In this document: one piece after another, positions 54,770 to 62,868 of the stretch
Position numbering within the stretch: the stretch's first letter is position 1
Layout: the number at the start of each line of letters is the position of its first letter
Assembly: GCA_043842855.1 (NCBI GenBank)
Contig: JBBPJF010000004.1
Coordinates: 124,001-188,000, forward strand
DNA from: QFNR01 sp043842855
Lineage (GTDB): Bacteria; Pseudomonadota; Gammaproteobacteria; Burkholderiales; Neisseriaceae
Direction of reading: 5' to 3'
DNA: 64,000 nt
Program-made: the position numbers and the translations under genes
Notes under the pieces: generated by a model
The model's database searches: none
Told to the model about the DNA's origin: nothing
What the model saw: only the letters and a program-made list of their open reading frames with translations

Positions 54770-57070
54770 ATGGATAAGAAGAATTCTTTTTCTATAGACC
54801 CTGCTTCAAAAACTGACTCCCTTGCCGCAACACAGGGTAATAGGCCGACGCAACTTCTTAGTCTAAATCTCGAAAACAAGCTATCCTTTTTCATATTGGG
54901 ATTAGTGTGGCTCCTGTTAAGCTTGGTCTTATGGCTTCCTATACTCAATTCACCTTGGTTGGAAATTAAAAAAAATTCCTTGGAACCCTCAACTACAACT
55001 ATAAATAATTCTATAGGTGAGTACATTGCTAATATCTTTTACTCCCTTTTTGGACTATCTGCATGGTGGTGTAGTGTTTTCTTATTGGTCATTTTAATTA
55101 ATCACCCATATCTTCTTAAAATTTTTTCGCACAAGCAAAGACCTAGTTATTCTCGCTTCCTAAGCATGCTTGGATTAATGGTATTACTTTGTGCAAGTCC
55201 ACTCGCTGAAGTCTCTATACCAAGTCTAGCTGTTGGACACCACCTTCCCCTCGGCCCTGGAGGCTTAGTAGGGAATACCTTAGGTACCATGCTAACTACC
55301 CTTTTAGCCACCCCAGTAACTCAAAGAATAGCAGTCATTCTAGTCATACTTGGCCTATTATTAATAATTCAAGTCTCTTGGTTATTCATAATAAAAGACC
55401 TTGGATATAAGCTCTACAATTACTTTAAACCAACTGAAGAAGACTTCTTAAATGAGGCGGAAAAAAATTCTCTATTGGCACAAGGTATCCTACAAACACC
55501 CCTCCCTTCACTTCAACTTGCAAGAAGCAGTAGACTCCTTCAAAAGAACCTGAGTAATGCACCCTCAGTTATGAATAAAAAAAATGTATCTTTTAGTGAA
55601 GAAAAGTCTAGCCCACAAACAGAAATGAAAAGTGCTCCTCCTATTTCTGTGTTACGGCAAGCTTTTAGTCGTCGGTTACCAGATAGAAAGCTAATAGAAA
55701 AGGAGCTTAGAAAAGAAGCCGATATCATTGTTTCTGTCTTTGAGGAGAATCGAGTGGCTATCAGACTACTTGAGGCCTGCCAAGGTCCGGCGTTTATACG
55801 CTATCACCTCAAACTTAATCTTCCCATTGAAGCTTCAGAAATTAAGAATGCTTACCAACAACTCAAAAGAGTGTTCTACAACAGGCCACTCTTTTTGAAC
55901 CAATTAAACCCTACTTTATCCAATTATGAGCTTTTAATAGCACGAAATTTTGTAGAAAAAATATCTCTACTGCAGATTCTCCAACACTCTATCTTTACAA
56001 ATTCCCATCTTTTTCTGCTTACTGCTTTAGGTAAGGATACGTTAAATGAAAATGTATTTCTTTCACTACGGCAAAGAACTAATCTAATTGTGGCAAGTAA
56101 AAAACCTCAGGAAATCCAATCTGCTTTTAGGACCCTCCTTTTTCCTTTAGTTTTTAAATATTCTTTACAAAATTTACAATTAATTTTGATTGAACATGAA
56201 AATAATTTCTTTAATGATATCAAAGAGTTACCCCATTTGATTACACCCGTGATACGTACATTAGATAGTGCCTTGAGCGCCCTGGCCTGGGTTATTGCTG
56301 AAATTACTCGCCGCCTACAGATTTTTCAACAAATAGGCTGTACCACCATTGAAGAGCTGAATGACAAAATTCTACAGGGTCATAAAAAAGGTATTTTAGT
56401 GCCAGACCCATTTAGCGAAAATTTAGACGATCCACAACCACTTCGACCATTTCCCTACCTAGTGATTATGGTAGACGAACTTGAATGGTTATCTCGTAAT
56501 GAAAATGTTAACTCTTTACTACTGCAACTTGTCTCTCAAGGGCACAGCACGGGCATCCACCTTCTAGCGGGACAGTCTTACTTTTCTATCCACAGGCTTG
56601 ATCCTGCGATTAAAACTTTTTTTTCAGCTCGTCTATCCTTTCAACTAGAAAATAAATTAGACAGTAGGTACCTTCTGGGACAGGAAGGCGCTGAAAGTTT
56701 ACTAGCCTTTCCAGATGCACTTTTAGCATTAAATGACAGTCATCGCCCCTTACGTTTTCAATTAGCTCTGTGTAACTCGACTGATTATCGTCACTTAATT
56801 AGGAATTTCAAGTTGAAGCCTAAGTTTAATCATTCTATCCTTCACTATACGCCTCAAACTCTACCAAACGAAAAAAATGATGATCTTTACGATCTGGCCG
56901 TGCAATACGTTTTGACCCATAAAAAAACTTCTATTTCCTTCCTACAAAGGAAGATGAAAATTGGCTACAATCTAGCGAATGAGCTCTTAGTAAGGATGGA
57001 AAAGCAGGGAATTTTATCTAAGGGAGACCTTGGAGGGAAACGTGAAATTCTTGACAATACTAGACCTTAA
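54770..57070 (+). CDS. ftsK: FtsK/SpoIIIE homologue lacking the Walker A motif
   Basis: Full-length FtsK architecture in 766 residues: four N-terminal membrane segments (about 38-60, 88-113, 128-146, 165-209), a short linker (about 220-315) and a RecA-like motor region (about 320-680). The C-terminal gamma winged-helix (about 703-765) has DLYDLAVQYVLTHKKTSISFLQRKM. Walker B is kept (VIMVDE, 565-570), as is the LDSRYLLGQEGAESLL segment. At the Walker A site (NLIVASKKPQEIQSA, about 438-452) FtsK has GTTGSGKS; here there is no GK[ST]. The frame is intact, so this is not a decayed reading frame. ATP hydrolysis is very unlikely. A divisome role for the membrane part is inference. Confidence 0.88.
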   Translation: MDKKNSFSIDPASKTDSLAATQGNRPTQLLSLNLENKLSFFILGLVWLLLSLVLWLPILNSPWLEIKKNSLEPSTTTINNSIGEYIANIFYSLFGLSAWWCSVFLLVILINHPYLLKIFSHKQRPSYSRFLSMLGLMVLLCASPLAEVSIPSLAVGHHLPLGPGGLVGNTLGTMLTTLLATPVTQRIAVILVILGLLLIIQVSWLFIIKDLGYKLYNYFKPTEEDFLNEAEKNSLLAQGILQTPLPSLQLARSSRLLQKNLSNAPSVMNKKNVSFSEEKSSPQTEMKSAPPISVLRQAFSRRLPDRKLIEKELRKEADIIVSVFEENRVAIRLLEACQGPAFIRYHLKLNLPIEASEIKNAYQQLKRVFYNRPLFLNQLNPTLSNYELLIARNFVEKISLLQILQHSIFTNSHLFLLTALGKDTLNENVFLSLRQRTNLIVASKKPQEIQSAFRTLLFPLVFKYSLQNLQLILIEHENNFFNDIKELPHLITPVIRTLDSALSALAWVIAEITRRLQIFQQIGCTTIEELNDKILQGHKKGILVPDPFSENLDDPQPLRPFPYLVIMVDELEWLSRNENVNSLLLQLVSQGHSTGIHLLAGQSYFSIHRLDPAIKTFFSARLSFQLENKLDSRYLLGQEGAESLLAFPDALLALNDSHRPLRFQLALCNSTDYRHLIRNFKLKPKFNHSILHYTPQTLPNEKNDDLYDLAVQYVLTHKKTSISFLQRKMKIGYNLANELLVRMEKQGILSKGDLGGKREILDNTRP

Positions 57071-57093
57071 TCCTTTGCTTGCTGATTAAGTTT

Positions 57094-58092
57094 ATGGTGC
57101 ATCAATCCCCTCCCCGTCCATTCTACGGCGTCCTTCTAGTGAATGTAGGTACGCCGAATCAGTTATCTCAGGAAGCAGTTAAAAAATATCTAAAGAACTT
57201 TCTATCCGATAGACGTATCGTTGAATGGCCTCCCCTTATCTGGCAACCTATCTTAAGATTATGGATTTTGAAATTTAGAACGAAAAGAAGCTTGGCTAAA
57301 TATCAATCCATATGGCATAGGGAAAATTTATCTCCCTTACTCCTAGAGGCCCGCCAATTAAAAAGTGCCTTACAAAAAAAATTATCCCAAAGCTCCCCGT
57401 CCGTAGTAGTTGAGCTAGCAATGAGCTACAGTGAACCTCATATTCCTGAAGTTCTGGCTAGTCTACAACAGAAAGGGATTCAGCGAGTGATCATCTTACC
57501 CCTATTTCCCCAGTATTCTGCCACCACTGTGGGAGCATGTCTGGACCAGGTTTGGAAAAGCCTTCTTCAAAAGAGGTTTTATCCACAGATTTCTACCATT
57601 CACAGTTTCTATAATCAAAAGGAATATCTTAAGGTCTTAGTTGAGCACATAAAAAACCATTGGAGTAAACAGGGTCAAGCTCAGCTCTTGCTTGTTTCCT
57701 TTCATGGTATCCCATTAAAATATGCCAAAAAGGGAGATCCTTATCTACAACAATGTTATGATTTGACAAAACTTTTACAGCAAGAACTTAACTTGAGCCA
57801 TGCAAAAATTAAAATAAGTTTCCAAAGCCTTTTTGGACCTTTTGCTTGGCCACAGCCTTCAACCGATAGCCTCTTAAAACTCCTACCCGAGCAAGGAATA
57901 AATTCTGTCGACGTAATCTCCCCTGGGTTTATGCTAGACTGTCTAGAAACACTTGAAGAACTAGATATTAGAGCAAGGAAAATTTTTCTAAAAGCTGGAG
58001 GTAAAGTCTTCCACTATATCCCTTGTCTAAACCACTCCCCTGCTTTAGTAGCTGCGATCAGTAAAATGCTGCTAAGCCATATTTCTGCGTAA
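57094..58092 (+). CDS. hemH: Ferrochelatase
   Basis: Last step of heme synthesis, inserting Fe2+ into protoporphyrin IX. ATG 57094 gives 332 residues; a TTG five codons upstream is the alternative. Signatures: YGVLLVNVGTPNQLS at the start, the catalytic His in SFHGIPLKYAKKGD (about 213) and the conserved Glu in SPGFMLDCLETLEEL (about 290). It lies 9-24 bases after the FtsK gene. Heme b and d made from its product would be used by the bd oxidase encoded convergently downstream. Confidence 0.95.
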   Translation: MVHQSPPRPFYGVLLVNVGTPNQLSQEAVKKYLKNFLSDRRIVEWPPLIWQPILRLWILKFRTKRSLAKYQSIWHRENLSPLLLEARQLKSALQKKLSQSSPSVVVELAMSYSEPHIPEVLASLQQKGIQRVIILPLFPQYSATTVGACLDQVWKSLLQKRFYPQISTIHSFYNQKEYLKVLVEHIKNHWSKQGQAQLLLVSFHGIPLKYAKKGDPYLQQCYDLTKLLQQELNLSHAKIKISFQSLFGPFAWPQPSTDSLLKLLPEQGINSVDVISPGFMLDCLETLEELDIRARKIFLKAGGKVFHYIPCLNHSPALVAAISKMLLSHISA

Positions 58093-58153
58093 ATAGACCG
58101 CAGGAAACTGAAAAAAATTTATCAATAAGCGTTTAAAGGCTCTACCAGAAAAA

Positions 58154-59788
58154 CTAGGTCAACCAATATTCTTGTGCACCATATTCAGCTAGCTCGTGGT
58201 GACTTACAATGATAATGATTTTATTTAATCCATATTCCGTTAACTGGGAATAAAGTTGCAGAATGCTTTTTTGATCTAACCCCGCGAATGGTTCATCTAA
58301 TAGAACCAGAGGACGTTCCGTTAATAAAAGCCGAGCTAGAGCAATCCTCCTACCCTGCCCACCAGATATTTCTCCTCCTTGTTCACCCAATAGGGTAGCT
58401 AAGCCTTCTCGAGAACGTGCCCAATCTGCCAAGCCGACTTTTTCTAAAACACCCCATAACTCCTCTTCGCTAGCTTCTTCTTTTCCTAAGCGCAAGTTTT
58501 CTGCCAAACTAAGGTTAAAAATGTCAATGGATTGTCTTAAATAAGCTATGCTGTGTGTCAAGTCCCATTGCTCCAAGTCCACACCATTAAGTAATATCCT
58601 ACCAGACACTGGTTTTAATTCCTGTGCAATCAAATCTAAAAGAGTACTTTTACCTACCCCGGAGTGTCCTCTTATGCAAATGATATCTGCAGGAACCAAA
58701 GTAAACGAAACATCTCGAGGACCACTTAAAGCCCCAGCTTTCAATCCTGTCAAATGCACTAATTCAAGTCGTTTTATGGATACTGGGCGTATAGAGGATA
58801 ATATCTTCTGATGCATGCCTTGTTCCACCAAAGTATTAATTCTCTGTGCCGCAAACTGACTCGCCCCTAAAGAACTCCAACTGCTAGCTAAAGGCAGTAA
58901 ACATTCTGCCAAACCCATCAAACCTAGAACGCTAGCTAACATCCATGGTACACTCAAGCGGCCTTGCTGAAATAGCTCTCCCCCTTTTAATAGTACCAAC
59001 ATGACCGCCACACCTAAAGCAATGGCCTGCAACATTTTAATTAAACTGATTAAATTCTGTTGCTTCAAGTTTAATGCTAATTTACGCGTGCTAGACAGGC
59101 TTATTTTTTTTCGCTGGATAGCCCAAGTTTTCCAAATTAATAGCGGAGTAAGTAAGGCAAGACTCTGAATTAAACTATTCTTATGCTGTTCGGTTAAGTT
59201 GATCTCCTGTTTTACCCATTGCACGCCTCTAATTAGACCCACACTCGGAATAATTAACCAGGCCAAAAAAATAGGAATAATTAGAACTAGTAAGAGTCCA
59301 GGAGAAAGACAGTAATACCATGTCCCGATAAATATCAAGATAAATAAGCTGGATAGCCAGGGTAAAATAAAATTGAGGGGAAATAAATTTAAACGATCAA
59401 TATCTATTACTAAGCGATGCATAGTAACAATAGAATTGGTCATTCTAACGTTTAAATCCACGCACTTGCTGGATAATTCAGAAAAAACTTTAACTCGTAA
59501 ATCCTTTAACAAATGTAAAATGGCATTGTGAGAAACTAGATCTCCAGCGTAGCGTCCAGCAGTTCTAACTAATGCAGCAGCTCGTATAGTGGCTGCAGGT
59601 GTAAAATAATTGATCTCAATAGCTAACAGGCCCGCAATACCTGCAACAGTAATGAACCAGCCTGAAGCAACTAATAACCCTATCGAAGCGGTTGTAGTGG
59701 CGGTTAATAGTACTAGAGCCCAAAACCAATGAGATAAACGCCCCGTTACTAATTCAGCTAATTTAACAGGACGTCCTGATTTAGACAT
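58154..59788 (-). CDS. cydC: Cysteine/glutathione ABC exporter subunit CydC
   Basis: Half-transporter partner of CydD, exporting cysteine and glutathione needed for periplasmic cytochrome bd assembly. The 544-residue product has six N-terminal membrane segments and then an ATPase domain: Walker A GHSGVGKS (about 375-382), Q-loop YLRQS, signature ISGGQGRR and Walker B LVLLDEPFAGLD, with the H-loop VSHHE. It overlaps cydD by 8 bases. Last gene of the operon and convergent with hemH. Confidence 0.93.
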   Translation of the reverse strand: MSKSGRPVKLAELVTGRLSHWFWALVLLTATTTASIGLLVASGWFITVAGIAGLLAIEINYFTPAATIRAAALVRTAGRYAGDLVSHNAILHLLKDLRVKVFSELSSKCVDLNVRMTNSIVTMHRLVIDIDRLNLFPLNFILPWLSSLFILIFIGTWYYCLSPGLLLVLIIPIFLAWLIIPSVGLIRGVQWVKQEINLTEQHKNSLIQSLALLTPLLIWKTWAIQRKKISLSSTRKLALNLKQQNLISLIKMLQAIALGVAVMLVLLKGGELFQQGRLSVPWMLASVLGLMGLAECLLPLASSWSSLGASQFAAQRINTLVEQGMHQKILSSIRPVSIKRLELVHLTGLKAGALSGPRDVSFTLVPADIICIRGHSGVGKSTLLDLIAQELKPVSGRILLNGVDLEQWDLTHSIAYLRQSIDIFNLSLAENLRLGKEEASEEELWGVLEKVGLADWARSREGLATLLGEQGGEISGGQGRRIALARLLLTERPLVLLDEPFAGLDQKSILQLYSQLTEYGLNKIIIIVSHHELAEYGAQEYWLT

Positions 59789-61484
59789 TTTTATTTCCTA
59801 TATAAATTGTGTGGGTCAACCACTCTACTGCCTCCGTATGATGACTAATAAGCATAACCGTTTTATTTCGTGTTACCTTTTCTAGAAGGTCTAGAATGGT
59901 TTTGGCTGTCTCTTTATCTAAGTGTTCTGTAGGCTCGTCAAGCAGCCAAACTAACGCTGGTTTTAATAAGAGTTGTGCAATTGCTAAACGCGTTAACTGT
60001 CCGCCAGATAGACCTATCCCTCTTTCTCCCAACAAGGTATTTAATTGTTGAGGTAACTGACTCACTAAAGCTTTTAATCCAACCGCATCTAATACTTCTA
60101 GTAATCTTTCATTACTAGCCATGGGAGAAGCTAGCCGCAAGTTAAAAGCAATTGTACCGTTAACGATTTTTGGAGCTTGCGATAGATAACCAATATATTC
60201 CTGCCAACTAGCCCTGCTGATCGATTTTAAAGAAATTTTATCTATCCAAATATCTCCATGGTAAGGAATAAAAGTTAACAAAGCCTCGAACAAAGAAGAT
60301 TTCCCTACGCCACTCGCACCTTTAACTAGGACTCTCTCAGCACTTTGAATGTGAAAGGAAATGGGGGCCAAGCGGAGGCTATCTCTGTTACTTAAAATAC
60401 TTAAATGCTCCGCTATAATTGATGGAGGCTCCTTGAATTCAATTTGACGAGTTCCTGGATGAATCCACGCACTACATTCTAAGATAGGAAGAAGCTCCTC
60501 CATGGCGCCTTCTGCAGCTGCTTTAGCATGGTAATCACTACCCAAGTGTTTCAAAGGCATATAAAATTCTGGGGCCAGGAGCAAAATGAATAAGGCCGAC
60601 TGGTAAGGTACCATAATAATCCCAGTATATCCTGGCCACATACGCAACAATCCTAAGCCTAGATACAATGCAATCGCAGCGATAGATAAAGAAGAAAAAA
60701 ATTCGAGCGTCCCTGTAGATAAAAATGCTAGTCTTAGAACTTCCATTGTTTGCTTGCGATATGATTCGGCGGTATCAAGAATAATCTTTTTTGCTTTAGC
60801 AGAAGCATTCAAATGTATAACCGTCTTTAATCCACGCAATAAATCTAAAAAATGGCCACTAAGCTGATTAAGTGCCGCAAAACGCTCTCTGCTCTTAGCT
60901 GCGGCTGCACTACCTACTAGTATCATAAAAATTAATACTAATGGAACACTGAGTAGAAAAAGTAGCGTTACTAATCTGCTATGAAAAAATAGAACTACGG
61001 CAAGAGTCAAAGGTGTAAAAGCTACAAGTAACTTTTGAACGTAGTAACGAGCCACATAAGCGTCCAAAGCATCTATTAGATCAGTAAGTTTTGAACCCAA
61101 TTCGCCTTCAGTGCCAAAGACCTTGGATCCAGGACCAAGACGACCAACAGTAGCAAGCAATCGTGATTGCAATCTTTGGCGCACTAAGAAACTCGCCTTT
61201 TGCGAGCAAAATTCTCGTCCATATTGCAGAAGCGGCCTAGCTAAAAAACAGAGCGCAATAAGCCAGATCCCATGAAAAAAAATATTTTTATCAAAAGGAG
61301 TTTGCTGAAGCGAAACTGAAATTAATTGTGAAAATAACTTAGCTATAAACCAACTTTGAACAATAAAAACTACTAGGGATAACGCAGCAAAAGAAAAGGC
61401 TACACACAAAAGGGCCTTTACCTCCACCAACATCCTGTTGAGATGCTGCTGGATAACTTTTTTATGTAACCTTTCTTCTTTCAC
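59781..61484 (-). CDS. cydD: Cysteine/glutathione ABC exporter subunit CydD
   Basis: Partner half-transporter. The 567-residue product starts at GTG. It has six membrane segments (about 25-310) and an ATPase domain with Walker A GASGVGKS (about 389-396), YLSQAP Q-loop, signature LSGGQ, Walker B LVWLLDEPTEHLD and H-loop ISHHTEA. The 26-base gap to cydX plus the 8-base overlap with cydC support a single cydABX-cydDC transcript, a compact arrangement that separates these genes in E. coli. Confidence 0.93.
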   Translation of the reverse strand: MKEERLHKKVIQQHLNRMLVEVKALLCVAFSFAALSLVVFIVQSWFIAKLFSQLISVSLQQTPFDKNIFFHGIWLIALCFLARPLLQYGREFCSQKASFLVRQRLQSRLLATVGRLGPGSKVFGTEGELGSKLTDLIDALDAYVARYYVQKLLVAFTPLTLAVVLFFHSRLVTLLFLLSVPLVLIFMILVGSAAAAKSRERFAALNQLSGHFLDLLRGLKTVIHLNASAKAKKIILDTAESYRKQTMEVLRLAFLSTGTLEFFSSLSIAAIALYLGLGLLRMWPGYTGIIMVPYQSALFILLLAPEFYMPLKHLGSDYHAKAAAEGAMEELLPILECSAWIHPGTRQIEFKEPPSIIAEHLSILSNRDSLRLAPISFHIQSAERVLVKGASGVGKSSLFEALLTFIPYHGDIWIDKISLKSISRASWQEYIGYLSQAPKIVNGTIAFNLRLASPMASNERLLEVLDAVGLKALVSQLPQQLNTLLGERGIGLSGGQLTRLAIAQLLLKPALVWLLDEPTEHLDKETAKTILDLLEKVTRNKTVMLISHHTEAVEWLTHTIYIGNKNV

Positions 61485-61510
61485 TTTGCGATAAGGCCAA
61501 ATGTTTTACA

Positions 61511-61591
61511 TCAATTTCCAAACTTCTTTGTCGCCCAAACTACTATAAATGTAAATACAACCACTTCCAAAATCCATACAAGATATAGCAT
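61511..61591 (-). CDS. cydX: Cytochrome bd small subunit CydX
   Basis: A 26-residue single-helix protein, MLYLVWILEVVVFTFIVVWATK followed by KFGN, starting 12 bases after the cydB stop with a GAGGAG-type ribosome-binding site. CydX stabilises the hemes of the bd oxidase. The Y-x-x-W-I-L start matches the family (E. coli MWYFAWILG), and the position between cydB and the exporter genes fits. It is too short for routine gene finders. A Glu near position 9 interrupts the helix, where E. coli has Gly. Confidence 0.85.
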   Translation of the reverse strand: MLYLVWILEVVVFTFIVVWATKKFGN

Positions 61592-61603
61592 TCCTAGTCT
61601 CCT

Positions 61604-62845
61604 CTAATATAGTCTATGAGAATTTTCACGTATGTAAGCGGGTGTTATCCTGCCACGCATTAAGTAATAGCCTAGGCAAGTATAAAGCAACACTATAGGC
61701 GTCATTACTAAGGCTACTAAGGTCATGATGGACAAAGTGTAGTAACTGGAAGTAGCATCCCACATGATAAGACTATGGTTAGCAGTAGTGGAAGAAGGTA
61801 ATATAAAGGGGAACATAGTGACACCAGCAGTAAAAATAACTCCAAGCAGTGCTATAGATGTTCCTATAAAGGACAAAATACAACGATGTCTAATACTGCC
61901 TAATATAGCCACTAAAAAACCTACGATACCCAGTAACGGAAAAGTCCACAAGAATGGCATATTGTGATAATTCCTAAACCATAATCCGGGTCCGGTTATC
62001 ACTGTCTTGTCTAGTGCAGGTATACTCAAACCATTCCCATTTATTGGGGAAGTGACCTGATAACCATCTATATATACGTATAACAACACTCCCGCTAATA
62101 GAAACAGAATACAAGCTAAGGATCCCGCAACCTTTGTCACCATCTCACTTCTTTGTCTAATCACCCCCGTTGTCTTAATTTGTAAGAAGGCACCAGCGTG
62201 TGCTACTAACATGAGGACTGAAAGCAAACCTGCCAATAAAGCATATCCATTTAATAGGCTCACCAATCCAAAAAAGCCGCTCAGAATACCCCCCGCTTCA
62301 TTACCATTAAATCCTCCATGGTAAAACGGCATGTTGACATTTCCACTTAACACTGAATGACTAGAAGCCGCATTGGGAATGAAGTCAAAAGGTACACCTT
62401 GCAGTAGGTTACCAAAAGCTACCCCAATAACTAGAGCTGGCACAAAAGATCCAAAGGTCAATCCCCAATCCCAGATGCCCCTCCAAATAGGAGAATCAAT
62501 TTTAGAGCGATACTCGAATGCTAGTGGCCTAAAAAATAAAGCCATCAGTACCAACATAAGCGCCAGATAGAAACCACTAAATGCAGCTGCATAAACAATA
62601 GGCCATGCAGCAAACATAGCCCCTCCTGCCGTAATCAACCATACCTGGTTACCATCCCAATGAGGAGCAACGGTATTAATTAAAATACGCCGCTCTTCAT
62701 CATTTTTACCGATTATTCTAAGTAAGATCCCTACCCCAGCGTCAAACCCATCTGCAACAGCCCAACCCAGCATTAAAACACCGATAAGTAACCACCAAAT
62801 AAAACGAAGCTGCTCATAAGAAAAAACTTGCATCAAAAAATCCAC
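61604..62845 (-). CDS. cydB: Cytochrome bd ubiquinol oxidase subunit II
   Basis: Membrane subunit of the high-affinity terminal oxidase. It shows the family start LRFIWWLLIGVLMLGWAVADGFDAGVG, PHWDGNQVWLITAGGAMFAAWP and the C-terminal LYTCLGYYLMRGRI, with about nine membrane segments. Three starts are possible. GTG 62845 (413 residues) has AGGAG 8 bases upstream and is preferred; ATG 62833 would match the E. coli N-terminal length; TTG 62863 is least likely. A 60-residue loop rich in Gly/Asn/His (about 165-200) is longer than in E. coli. 23 bases after cydA. Confidence 0.93.
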   Translation of the reverse strand: MDFLMQVFSYEQLRFIWWLLIGVLMLGWAVADGFDAGVGILLRIIGKNDEERRILINTVAPHWDGNQVWLITAGGAMFAAWPIVYAAAFSGFYLALMLVLMALFFRPLAFEYRSKIDSPIWRGIWDWGLTFGSFVPALVIGVAFGNLLQGVPFDFIPNAASSHSVLSGNVNMPFYHGGFNGNEAGGILSGFFGLVSLLNGYALLAGLLSVLMLVAHAGAFLQIKTTGVIRQRSEMVTKVAGSLACILFLLAGVLLYVYIDGYQVTSPINGNGLSIPALDKTVITGPGLWFRNYHNMPFLWTFPLLGIVGFLVAILGSIRHRCILSFIGTSIALLGVIFTAGVTMFPFILPSSTTANHSLIMWDATSSYYTLSIMTLVALVMTPIVLLYTCLGYYLMRGRITPAYIRENSHRLY

Positions 62846-62868
62846 TTCTACTTCTCCTCGCAATCAGA

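Noticed and set aside
54751..55026. 91-residue minus-strand frame over the start of the FtsK gene
   Set aside because: Shadow of a coding region with clear membrane-helix pattern on the plus strand; no start signals.
54770..57070. FtsK homologue as an ordinary pseudogene
   Set aside because: No frameshift or stop in 766 codons, domain order and conserved helices intact, ribosomal spacing to neighbours normal; the changes are concentrated in motor sites.
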